Below, one piece after another: positions 37,935-46,684 of a stretch of 64,000 bases of DNA. Source of the stretch: Sphingobacteriales bacterium (lineage in GTDB: Bacteria; Bacteroidota; Bacteroidia; Sphingobacteriales; Sphingobacteriaceae); assembly GCA_028288165.1 (NCBI GenBank), contig JAQBOG010000024.1, positions 123,321 to 187,320 of the forward strand, written 5' to 3'. The notes beneath the pieces are model-generated. The model saw only the letters and a list, made by a program, of their open reading frames with translations, made no database searches and had not been told where the DNA came from. Both the position numbers and the translations under genes were made by a program. Numbering within the stretch: position 1 is the first letter of the stretch; each line of letters opens with the position of its first letter.

Positions 37935-39491
37935 TTGCGTCGATTAGTAATAAAGCTCGGTATTAGCTCTTCTATCATATTCACTCTTGTTAATTTATTT
38001 TATCTGAACGGTTGTAAAAACGACGGTAAAAAATTAAAAGATGCTGAGACGATAGAAGGGGAATTTCTTGTAAAGAAGTATTGTACGAGTTGCCATTCTT
38101 CCGTGTCTCCTCAATTGCTTGATAACGATACTTGGCAAAACAGTGTTTTGCCTCAGATGGGGATGAAACTTGGGATTTCTAAGTGGTCAGGTCAGTATTT
38201 TCCTGAGGATCTTCAATCTAAAATTTCAATAGTAGATTGGCAGAAAATAGTTGACTATTACTCCAGAGAAGCGCCAAAGGTATTAACAGAACGAAGTCAT
38301 ACTACCCCTTTGATTGATAGCAATGATTTCATGATTTCAAAACCTATTTTCCTTGATAGTACAGCTGTCGCGTCAACAACTATGGTCAAGTTCGATAGCC
38401 CGAAAAATGAATTGTATACGGCTGATGTGAAATCCAACAGTCTGTACGTTTGGAACAATTATTTAATCAACAAATCGAAATTTAAATTTGAATCTCCTGT
38501 AATTGATGTTTCATTTGTGCGAGATACAGGTGATAAATCTACTACATGTATCGTTACAACTATTGGTATCATGAATCCGGTGGATAATCCTCAAGGAAAA
38601 GTCTTCCAGATTGAAAAAAATAATCTTAGCACACCGAAAGTATTGGCAGATAAGCTTCCACGACCGGTTAACAGCATATCCACAGACATAAATAGGGATG
38701 GGTCTAAGGATATTATTGTTTGCGGTTTTGGCCACGACCAAGGAGGGCTATATTTACTAAAACAACAAGCAGATAAAAGCTATTCAAAAGTTATCATATC
38801 CGCACGTGCAGGTGCTACTCAAACCGCTATAGGTGATTATAATAAAGATGGGTGGCCTGATATAATATGTTTATTTGCGCAACAAGATGAAGGTATCTGG
38901 ATGTACCTGAATGATCAGCATGGCGGGTTTAAATCAATCAACCTATTGAAATTTCCGCCAGTTTATGGTTCAAGTAGTTTTCAGGCAGTGGATTTTAATA
39001 ATGATGGGCTGGTAGACATTCTTTATACGGCGGGCGACAATAGTGATTACTCCAAAATATTGAAACCATATCATGGAGTTTACATATTTATAAATAAGGG
39101 AAACTTCAAGTTTAAACAAACATTTTTCTACCCAATAAATGGCTGCACAAAAGCGGTGGCCGCTGATTTAAACAAAGATGGTAGACTAGATTTAGCCTCA
39201 ATAGCATTCTTTGCTGATTATAAAAATAATCCAAGAGAGTCTTTTATCTATTTTATGCAAAATAATAAAAATCAACTTATAGCTTATACACTTCCAATTG
39301 AGAAGCTTGGCAAGTGGATATGCATGGACGTAAATGATTTTGATAACGATGGAATGCCCGACATAGCACTTGGTAATTTTTCAATGGGTGGATTCATAAA
39401 TCAAGCTAGTGTAGCACCTAGCTGGGATACCCATTTACCTTTTATTATACTTAGAAACCGAATTAAAAAAGATGTACAAGCACATAAATAA
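37935..39491 (+). CDS. lipoprotein with CxxCH haem motif and FG-GAP repeats (B1)
   Basis: The protein has 518 residues from a TTG start at 37935; no in-frame ATG precedes the signal peptide. The lipobox is YLNGC (Cys27). A short cytochrome-c-like segment follows, with CTSCH at 50-54 and the conserved LLDNDTWQNSVLPQMGMKLG. Downstream are five Ca-binding motifs (DINRDGSKD, DYNKDGWPD, DFNNDGLVD, DLNKDGRLD, DFDNDGMPD), fitting one beta-propeller. It is paralogous to B2, which starts 1 bp after its stop, so the two are translationally coupled. Covalent haem attachment and electron transfer are inferred from the motif only; a distal axial ligand cannot be assigned. Confidence 0.8.
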   Translation: MRRLVIKLGISSSIIFTLVNLFYLNGCKNDGKKLKDAETIEGEFLVKKYCTSCHSSVSPQLLDNDTWQNSVLPQMGMKLGISKWSGQYFPEDLQSKISIVDWQKIVDYYSREAPKVLTERSHTTPLIDSNDFMISKPIFLDSTAVASTTMVKFDSPKNELYTADVKSNSLYVWNNYLINKSKFKFESPVIDVSFVRDTGDKSTTCIVTTIGIMNPVDNPQGKVFQIEKNNLSTPKVLADKLPRPVNSISTDINRDGSKDIIVCGFGHDQGGLYLLKQQADKSYSKVIISARAGATQTAIGDYNKDGWPDIICLFAQQDEGIWMYLNDQHGGFKSINLLKFPPVYGSSSFQAVDFNNDGLVDILYTAGDNSDYSKILKPYHGVYIFINKGNFKFKQTFFYPINGCTKAVAADLNKDGRLDLASIAFFADYKNNPRESFIYFMQNNKNQLIAYTLPIEKLGKWICMDVNDFDNDGMPDIALGNFSMGGFINQASVAPSWDTHLPFIILRNRIKKDVQAHK

Positions 39492-39492
39492 A

Positions 39493-41019
39493 ATGAGGAT
39501 AATTTCTATTGCAATTTCGGTGATTGTATGTTTTATGTTTGTGAACTCTTGCAAACAGAAAGCAAGTGAATTTACTTTTACCCCAACAGGGAATGATTTA
39601 AAAGACGGAGCAATATTGTCTAAACACTATTGCGGCGGATGCCATAAATATCCGTCTCCAGATATTTTAGATAAAGCCACTTGGACAAATCATGCTCTTC
39701 CATCAATGGCTCCCAAATTGCAAATATCAGTTTGGGGAGAAGCGTATTTTCAAAAAGATTTAACCACTGAGTTATCTTTAGAAAACTGGAATAAAATTGT
39801 ATCGTACTATCAAACGTTAGCTCCTGATTCACTTACTACGAAACGAGCTCATTTAAAGCTTAATGAGGATTGGGCAATCTTCAAATTCAAGCAGCCTAAG
39901 CGTGATACAACAGTGAAGTTTACCACAATGGTTTCAATTGATCCGAGTTCTTCGTTAATATATACAAGCGATCTCATGACAAACAAGTTGTATGAATGGG
40001 ACAAAAATTTAGATTCAAAAGTTATCGCAGACTTGGAAAGCCCCGCTGTAAGTTTTTTTTATACCAAAATACCAAACGGTTCTTCAAGAGCATTAGTGTC
40101 CTGTATTGGAACTATTGAAAACAGCGATGATTCAATCGGAAGTATAGAGGAAATAGTATTAAATAATGCTACGCAAAAGACAACTATTGCTTCGGCACTA
40201 CCAAAGCCTGTATATACCATTTCTGCCGATTTTAACAAAGACAAGATTAATGATTATTTAGTTTGCGGATTGGGTGGTAAAACTAAAGGCGGCTTATATC
40301 TCGTAAAAAATAACCAGGATAACAAGACTGAAATAATAAATTTAAAACCAGGTCCTGGGCCTACACAGTTAGCATCTGGCGATTTTAATCAGGACGGTTG
40401 GACCGATTTTATGGCTTTATTTAGTGTTGGTGATGAACGTTTAACTATGTATTTGAATGATCAAAATGGGCGCTTTACATCTCAAACCATTTTACGTTTC
40501 AATCCAGCAAATGGGTCAACTAGCTTTCAAATTATTGACTTTAATAAAGATGGAAAATTAGATATTATTTACACAAATGGATTCAACTTTGCTGATTCGA
40601 GAATATTAAAACCCTATCACGGCCTGTCGATCTTTATCAACCAAGGCGATTTCAAGTTTAAAAGGAAATATTTTTATCCAATAAACGGCTGTAGCAAAGC
40701 AGTAGTAAGCGACTTCGATAATGATGGCGATTACGATATTGCGACAATAGCGTTTTTTGCCGATTTTGTGAATAAGCCTTCCGAATCGTTTATATACTTT
40801 GAACAGAATAATCCATTGAGTTTTAAACCACATGCTATACCTGTATACAAGAAGGGCAGATGGATGTGTATGGATGCCGGGGATATTGACAAGGATGGCG
40901 ACATGGATATTGTTTTAGGTAATTATTCTAAAGGTTTTATTAATCAAAAGGAGCTTAAACCTTTTTGGGATAAGCAGGGTTCAATATTAGTTTTAGAAAA
41001 TAATTCAAAACACAAGTAA
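39493..41019 (+). CDS. lipoprotein with CxxCH haem motif and FG-GAP repeats (B2)
   Basis: The protein has 508 residues from the ATG at 39493, one base after the B1 stop. The alternative upstream start inside B1 is rejected because MRIISIAISVIVCFMFVNSC is a clean lipoprotein signal (Cys20). CGGCH is at 47-51, followed by KYPSPDILDKATWTNHALPS. Five Ca-binding motifs follow (DFNKDKIND, DFNQDGWTD, DFNKDGKLD, DFDNDGDYD, DIDKDGDMD). The long shared blocks with B1 (for example LKPYHG, FYPINGCxKAV, IAFFADxxNxPxESFIYF) show duplication. The role is inferred to be the same as B1: a surface or periplasmic-facing haem lipoprotein. Confidence 0.8.
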   Translation: MRIISIAISVIVCFMFVNSCKQKASEFTFTPTGNDLKDGAILSKHYCGGCHKYPSPDILDKATWTNHALPSMAPKLQISVWGEAYFQKDLTTELSLENWNKIVSYYQTLAPDSLTTKRAHLKLNEDWAIFKFKQPKRDTTVKFTTMVSIDPSSSLIYTSDLMTNKLYEWDKNLDSKVIADLESPAVSFFYTKIPNGSSRALVSCIGTIENSDDSIGSIEEIVLNNATQKTTIASALPKPVYTISADFNKDKINDYLVCGLGGKTKGGLYLVKNNQDNKTEIINLKPGPGPTQLASGDFNQDGWTDFMALFSVGDERLTMYLNDQNGRFTSQTILRFNPANGSTSFQIIDFNKDGKLDIIYTNGFNFADSRILKPYHGLSIFINQGDFKFKRKYFYPINGCSKAVVSDFDNDGDYDIATIAFFADFVNKPSESFIYFEQNNPLSFKPHAIPVYKKGRWMCMDAGDIDKDGDMDIVLGNYSKGFINQKELKPFWDKQGSILVLENNSKHK

Positions 41020-41183
41020 CCAAGTTAGGTATTCTATGATTTAAATTGCCAGTTTGTAGTAGTGATTAGTGAATAGATAATTTATCTTTTGATCTAAGAA
41101 TACTAATACCTTGTAAGTCTTCAATAATGGCTAATTTGTAAGCCGAAGTTAGCTAGCGATTCTCCGTCTTTTTCCTTATTTTT

Positions 41184-44100
41184 ATGTTGATGAAATGTTG
41201 TTTTTTTAGTTTCAATATCATTTTTTGTTTGCTTATTTCATTATGTATATCATGCAAAAATACAGATGGAAAGTTCGTTAAACTAAGTCCTGATATAACG
41301 GGTATAAATTTTACAAATGATATCCTGGAAAATGATACATTAAACGTTTTCGATTTTGAAAATATTTATAATGGTGGCGGTGTAGGTGTTGGAGATTTTA
41401 ATAATGATGGCCTTCAAGATTTATATTTTACTGGTAATATGGTATCAAACAAATTATATCTAAACAAAGGTAAAATGCAATTTGAAGATATTACAGATAA
41501 ATCGAAAACTTATGGTAAAGGCGTCTGGAGTAGAGGTGTTGCTGTGGTGGATATAAATAACGATGGTAAATTAGATATGTACGTGTGTGCAACCGCGAAG
41601 AGTAATCCAAAAGAGCGTGTGAATATATTGTATGTAAACCAAGGGGTAGACAAAAATAATATTCCAATTTTTAAAGATATGGCTTCAGAGTATGGATTGG
41701 CTGATACTACTCAAAGCACAATGGCCTACTTTTTTGATTATGATAATGATCAGGATCTCGACCTTTATATAGGTGTTAATCACATGGTAAAAGCCGACTA
41801 TTCAAATACATTCAGGAAAAGAAATTTAAACGGAGAGCATCCGAGTACGGGGAAATTATATAAAAATGATTGGGATGAAAAGCTGAAGCACGCCGTGTAT
41901 TCCGACGTTTCAAGAAAAGCCGGGATATTGGTAGAAGGTTATACTCACGCTGTTAATATATTTGATGTTAATAATGATGGATGGCAAGATATTTTTGTGG
42001 CTAATGATTATGTATCAAGTAACGTACTTTATATCAATAATCATGATGGTACATTCACAGATAAAATCCTAGATTATTTCAAGCATGCAGCGACAAATTC
42101 TATGGGCACTGACGCGATTGATCTAAATAATGATGGTCTAGAAGATGTGGTTGAGGTTGATATGGCACCTCAAGATAACTTTAGAAAGAAGATGTTTCAA
42201 AATCCATTATCTTATCAAACCTACCAAAATATTGATAGATTCGGATACCAATACCAATATATGCGAAATATGGTACAAGCAAACCAAGGCGTAACTATTG
42301 GACAGATGGACAGCATCAAAAACCCTATTTTTTCAGAGATAGGATTCTTCGCTGGCGTTGCTGAAACTGATTGGAGTTGGACACCCTTAGTTGCGGATTA
42401 TGATGATGACGGCTACAGAGATATTCTTTATACAAATGGCTTCCCTAAAGACATTACCGATCATGACTTTATAACCTTTAGACAGGAAGCATTTCAACTT
42501 ACATCTAAAGCAGAAATGCTTTCGAAGATTCCAGAAGTAAAAATTCACAACTACATATATAAAAATACTGGCCACTTTCGTTTTTCTGATAAGACAGTGG
42601 ATTGGGGTTTAGAAGAGCCATCATTTTCGAATGGTGCGGTTTATTCAGATTTAGATAATGACGGTGATTTAGATATTATTATTAATAATATAAAAGATCC
42701 CGCGTCCCTTTATGAAAATAAAATCAATACTCCAGAAAATTTAAATTTTCTAAACATAAATTTTAAAGGTGCTGATGTGAATATTCAAGGCATTGGAACG
42801 AAGGTGATATTACATCAAAAAAGTAATACCCAAACGTTTGTGAATAATCCGTATCGAGGTTATATCTCCTCTGTTTCGCCAGTTATGCATTTTGGATTAG
42901 TAAAAAATGAAACCATAGATTCTATTGAGATTTTATGGCCTGGCAACCTTAAACAAGTCTTAAAAAATGTGTCTAAAAATAAGTTATTACTTGTAGATAT
43001 TAAAAATGCTACAGGATATGATAGAAAGACAAACGATTTGTTTGCTTCAGACAACCTTTTTACCAATGTCACTTCGAAAGTGGGTGTTAATTATACACAT
43101 CAACAAACAGATTACATTGATTTCAATATCCAAAAACTGTTGCCGCATAAGTTTACTGAATATTCACCAGGTATTGCAGCTGGTGACATAAATGGTGATC
43201 AGTTAGATGATTTTATTACTGGAGGGGCCCCTGGCTTTAGTCCAATGGTATTTACTCAGAATAGTAATTCGAAGTTTACAAAAACTTCCTTGTTAACTAT
43301 TGAGCAAGCTGCTCAGAAGACGTCGGATGATCGGGGTGTTTTATTATTTGATGCAGATAGTGACGGGGATTTAGATTTATATACCTCCTCAGGTGGTTAT
43401 ATGGAAGAACAAGGGAATGCTTCGTATGCTGATGTAATTTATATAAACAACGGGAAAGGGAAGTTTTCACCCTTTCCAACTGCTTTGCCGACCAATAATG
43501 TAAGTAAATTTTGCGTGCGAGCGTCAGATTATGACCGTGATGGGGATCTTGATTTGTTCATCGCCGGAAGAGTAGAACCGCATGCATATCCAAAGCCTGC
43601 AAGCAGTTTTATTTATAGAAATGACTCTAACAATGGTAAGATATTATTTACTGATGTTACAAAATCAATAGCACCAGCATTGATAAATATTGGTTTAACC
43701 TGCGATGCCGTTTTTACAGACTTTAATAATGATGGTTGGCAGGATATGGTTTTAGCAGGGGAGTGGATGAGTATTAAATTTTTTGTAAATAAAAATGGCA
43801 GATTCACCGATATAACTAAAAATAGTGGCATAGATAACAATATAGGATGGTGGAATAGCATTACACCCGGAGATTTCGACAATGATGGCGACATAGATTA
43901 TATAGCAGGAAATGTCGGTCTTAACTCTTTTTATAGAGCAAGTAAAGATAGACCTGTGTCAATTAGAGCAAATGACTTTGATAGTAATGGTAGTTATGAT
44001 GCTGTACCTTCTCTATTCTTGCTAGCTACTTTGAATAAAGATGCACCTTGGCTAGAGTACCCGGCTCATGGTAGAGATGACCTGATAAAACAAATTATTA

Positions 44101-44777
44101 GCACCCGGATAAAATATCAAAATTATAATTTGTTTGCAAACACTACCATTGACAGCCTGATTCCAGAAAATAAAATGAAAGGAGCTCTTAAACTGTCTGC
44201 TAATTACATGGCTTCTGCATACTTGCAGAATGATGGCAAAGGACATTTCCGTATGAAAGAATTGCCTTCGGCTGCTCAAGTGTCTGTACTTAATGGGATG
44301 GTTGCTGATGATTTTGACAATGACGGCAATCTTGATGTTTGCCTGAATACCAATGATTATGGAACTGACCCCACTATGGGAAGATACGATGCCCTAAATG
44401 GCTTAGTTCTGAAAGGTGATGGAAAGGGCGGTTTTAAGCCGCTATCTATATTACAAAGCGGTATTTTTATAAGCGGAAATGGTAAGGGTTTAAGCAGATT
44501 AAGAGGTGCTGACAATTCATACCTTGTTGCGGCAACTCAAAATAGGGGCCCAATTCAAATATATAAATCTAAAAAAGATATACATATTTTAACCGCAAAC
44601 CCAGATGACCAATATGCTGAGTTAACGCTCATAAATGGGAAGAAAAGAAAAGTTGAGTGTTACTACGGTGCGTCCTTTTTATCCCAAAGCAGTAGATTCT
44701 TTGCCGTGAATAATAAAGTTAAATCTTGTATTATTACAAATTCGAAAGGTAAGGCCAGAAGTGTTACTTTAAACTAG
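41184..44777 (+). CDS. large FG-GAP/VCBS and ASPIC/UnbV repeat lipoprotein (A2)
   Basis: The protein has 1197 residues; the start may be 41184 or the ATG at 41190. The signal ends LCISC (Cys24, lipoprotein). It is a full-length paralogue of A1: both have YNGGGVGxGDFNND, the block FRKKM-Q-L/I-SYQTYQN-DRFGYQYQY, and DFNIQKLLPHK. Fourteen DxDxDG motifs are again split seven and seven around an ASPIC/UnbV domain (about 518-605, NNPYRGYISSVSPVMHFGL). A 164-bp gap upstream may hold its own promoter. The haloperoxidase-like gene starts 21 bp after the stop. As for A1, the biochemical role is unknown. Confidence 0.88.
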   Translation: MLMKCCFFSFNIIFCLLISLCISCKNTDGKFVKLSPDITGINFTNDILENDTLNVFDFENIYNGGGVGVGDFNNDGLQDLYFTGNMVSNKLYLNKGKMQFEDITDKSKTYGKGVWSRGVAVVDINNDGKLDMYVCATAKSNPKERVNILYVNQGVDKNNIPIFKDMASEYGLADTTQSTMAYFFDYDNDQDLDLYIGVNHMVKADYSNTFRKRNLNGEHPSTGKLYKNDWDEKLKHAVYSDVSRKAGILVEGYTHAVNIFDVNNDGWQDIFVANDYVSSNVLYINNHDGTFTDKILDYFKHAATNSMGTDAIDLNNDGLEDVVEVDMAPQDNFRKKMFQNPLSYQTYQNIDRFGYQYQYMRNMVQANQGVTIGQMDSIKNPIFSEIGFFAGVAETDWSWTPLVADYDDDGYRDILYTNGFPKDITDHDFITFRQEAFQLTSKAEMLSKIPEVKIHNYIYKNTGHFRFSDKTVDWGLEEPSFSNGAVYSDLDNDGDLDIIINNIKDPASLYENKINTPENLNFLNINFKGADVNIQGIGTKVILHQKSNTQTFVNNPYRGYISSVSPVMHFGLVKNETIDSIEILWPGNLKQVLKNVSKNKLLLVDIKNATGYDRKTNDLFASDNLFTNVTSKVGVNYTHQQTDYIDFNIQKLLPHKFTEYSPGIAAGDINGDQLDDFITGGAPGFSPMVFTQNSNSKFTKTSLLTIEQAAQKTSDDRGVLLFDADSDGDLDLYTSSGGYMEEQGNASYADVIYINNGKGKFSPFPTALPTNNVSKFCVRASDYDRDGDLDLFIAGRVEPHAYPKPASSFIYRNDSNNGKILFTDVTKSIAPALINIGLTCDAVFTDFNNDGWQDMVLAGEWMSIKFFVNKNGRFTDITKNSGIDNNIGWWNSITPGDFDNDGDIDYIAGNVGLNSFYRASKDRPVSIRANDFDSNGSYDAVPSLFLLATLNKDAPWLEYPAHGRDDLIKQIISTRIKYQNYNLFANTTIDSLIPENKMKGALKLSANYMASAYLQNDGKGHFRMKELPSAAQVSVLNGMVADDFDNDGNLDVCLNTNDYGTDPTMGRYDALNGLVLKGDGKGGFKPLSILQSGIFISGNGKGLSRLRGADNSYLVAATQNRGPIQIYKSKKDIHILTANPDDQYAELTLINGKKRKVECYYGASFLSQSSRFFAVNNKVKSCIITNSKGKARSVTLN

Positions 44778-44798
44778 TGGTCTGTAATTTTAAAATAA

Positions 44799-46118
44799 AT
44801 GAATAGAATATTCAAAATAGCTTTTGTTATAGTAACAATCATTGCACTATTTCAAGGATGTAACAAAAAACCAAGTTCAAAAATTAGTGATGCGGATATA
44901 TTGCACAATAACGAGGATCAACTTACTCAAGTAATAATCTACGACGTTTTTACTCCGCCAGTAGCAAGCAGAATTTATTCTTACTCATCCTTGGCATCCT
45001 ATGAAGCCTTAAGATACGCAGATCCAAAATATCAGTCGATTGTCTCTAAATTAAAAGGTTTTAATGAATTGCCTAAGCCCGAAGCTGGTAAAGAGTATAA
45101 TTATACTTTGGCGGCTACAAAGGCATTTTTTACAGTTGTTCGTAAAGTTGTTTTTTCGGTAGATTCTTTAGATCAATATGAAAACAAAACATATGATGAT
45201 TTTAAACAACAAATGGATGATTCCACGTATGCCAGATCAGTACGTTTCGGCGAGTCAATCGGAAAAGCTGTATTAGATCGTTCTGCAACAGATAACTATA
45301 AATTAACAAGAGGGAAACCCAAGTTTTTGGGAAGTAATATACCCGGTGAGTGGCGCCCAACAGCTCCAGATTATATGGACGGTGTAGAATATTGTTGGGG
45401 TACAATGAAAACATTCGCTCTTGATTCTTCTTCCCAGTTTCCTTGTCCGAAACCTATAAAGTTTAGTACTGACACGAGCAGTGCTTTCTATAAGCAAACG
45501 CTGGAAGTATATAACATAAGCAAAAATTTAACGCCCGAGCAACGGACAATCGCTAAGTATTGGGATGATAACCCTTTTGTGATCGAGCATTCGGGCCATA
45601 TGATGTTCGCTAATAAAAAAATTACCCCTGGCGGGCATTGGATTGGTATTACAGCAATTGCCTGTAAAAAATCAAAAGCTGATGCGTTAAAAACGGCCAA
45701 AGCATATGCATTAACCTCCGTGGCTATGTATGATGCATTTATTTCTTGCTGGCAAGATAAATATATAACGAAAGTTATTAGACCTATCACTGTTATTAAT
45801 GATCATATAGACCAACAATGGCAACCTATGTTGCAAACACCACCATTTCCTGAATATCCGAGCGGACACAGTACTATAACACGGGCGGCTGCAACTGTGC
45901 TTACTCATTTGTTTGGTGATGGCTTTAAATTTAACGACACAAGTGATTTGAAATACATTGGCATGCAGAGAGAGTTTAAATCTTTCGTACAGGCAGCGGA
46001 TGAGGCATCAATTAGCAGAGTATATGGAGGTATCCATTATATTGGTAGCGTGAATGCTGGTGCTGCTCAAGGAAAAAAAGTTGGTGATTATATTATTGAA
46101 AAATTAGAAAATCAGTAA
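44799..46118 (+). CDS. vanadium-dependent haloperoxidase / PAP2-type lipoprotein
   Basis: The protein has 439 residues with a lipobox (LFQGC, Cys21). The C-terminal half has the vanadate/phosphate-binding signature shared by vanadium haloperoxidases and type-2 acid phosphatases: KYITKVIRP (K-x6-RP), PEYPSGHST (PSGH) and SRVYGGIHY (SR-x5-H). The Asp often found four residues after that last His is Ser (HYIGS). An earlier PGGHW and the helical N-terminal half resemble the Bacteroidota haloperoxidase group. The activity may be halide oxidation or phosphate-ester hydrolysis; sequence does not decide. It stands at the end of the A1-B1-B2-A2 run, 1 bp before the thioredoxin gene. Confidence 0.85.
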   Translation: MNRIFKIAFVIVTIIALFQGCNKKPSSKISDADILHNNEDQLTQVIIYDVFTPPVASRIYSYSSLASYEALRYADPKYQSIVSKLKGFNELPKPEAGKEYNYTLAATKAFFTVVRKVVFSVDSLDQYENKTYDDFKQQMDDSTYARSVRFGESIGKAVLDRSATDNYKLTRGKPKFLGSNIPGEWRPTAPDYMDGVEYCWGTMKTFALDSSSQFPCPKPIKFSTDTSSAFYKQTLEVYNISKNLTPEQRTIAKYWDDNPFVIEHSGHMMFANKKITPGGHWIGITAIACKKSKADALKTAKAYALTSVAMYDAFISCWQDKYITKVIRPITVINDHIDQQWQPMLQTPPFPEYPSGHSTITRAAATVLTHLFGDGFKFNDTSDLKYIGMQREFKSFVQAADEASISRVYGGIHYIGSVNAGAAQGKKVGDYIIEKLENQ

Positions 46119-46119
46119 A

Positions 46120-46611
46120 GTGAATATCAAAAGTTTTGTAATATTATTTATTAGCCTCGTTTCATTAAATGGAAATTTAAGGGCTCAGTCAACTCCGGTT
46201 CAAAACATTCCGGACTTTACCTTCTATAAAATGAATGGACAGCCGTTTTCTAGAAAGGATTTAACGAAGGATAAAAAAATCATAATAGCATTTTTTGATA
46301 TTACCTGTGAACATTGTCAGCATGAGCTTAAGGCAATGTCTGATCATTATGCTGAATTCAAAAAGGCTGAGTTCTATCTTGTTTCATTAGATGAAGTTTC
46401 TGGAATACAGAGCTTTATGGCTAAGTATGCTCCTAAAATGAATGCTAAGCCCAATGTTACCCTGCTTCGGGATTTCAGAAGGGAATTTATTGTTAAATTC
46501 TTGCCTCTTCAATATCCAGCAATTTATGTGTATGGCCCAGATTGGCACATTGTCAAATATTTTGGCCAGAACAGCAAAATATCAGACATAATAAGTACTG
46601 TTAATAATTAA
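46120..46611 (+). CDS. TlpA/AhpC-like exported thioredoxin-fold protein
   Basis: The protein has 163 residues from a GTG start at 46120, one base after the haloperoxidase stop. A signal peptide (about 1-22, ending LRAQ) leads to the periplasm. The thioredoxin-like domain has IIIAFFDITCEHCQHELKAM with the redox motif CEHC, and a cis-Pro region near LPLQYPAIYVYG. It may reduce disulfides or prepare CxxCH cysteines for haem ligation; that link to the B lipoproteins is an inference from position. A bidirectional terminator follows 17 bp later. Confidence 0.88.
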   Translation: MNIKSFVILFISLVSLNGNLRAQSTPVQNIPDFTFYKMNGQPFSRKDLTKDKKIIIAFFDITCEHCQHELKAMSDHYAEFKKAEFYLVSLDEVSGIQSFMAKYAPKMNAKPNVTLLRDFRREFIVKFLPLQYPAIYVYGPDWHIVKYFGQNSKISDIISTVNN

Positions 46612-46628
46612 TTGGTAAAACTCCGTAA

Positions 46629-46663
46629 ACTAAAAAAGCTCCTTATTCAGGAGCTTTTTTAGT
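46629..46663. terminator. bidirectional terminator between the lipoprotein operon and the helicase gene
   Basis: A perfect 14-bp stem (46629-46642 with 46650-46663, core AAAAAAGCTCC/GGAGCTTTTTT) closes a 7-nt loop. The A6/T6 in the stem gives a T-run on either strand. It serves the convergent genes ending at 46611 (+) and 46685 (-). Confidence 0.9.
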
Positions 46664-46684
46664 TTGGTATTTTTAACGGAACGA

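Noticed and set aside
41020..41183. a separate small gene in the gap before A2
   Set aside because: No frame of useful length or family likeness was found; at most the gap holds a promoter.
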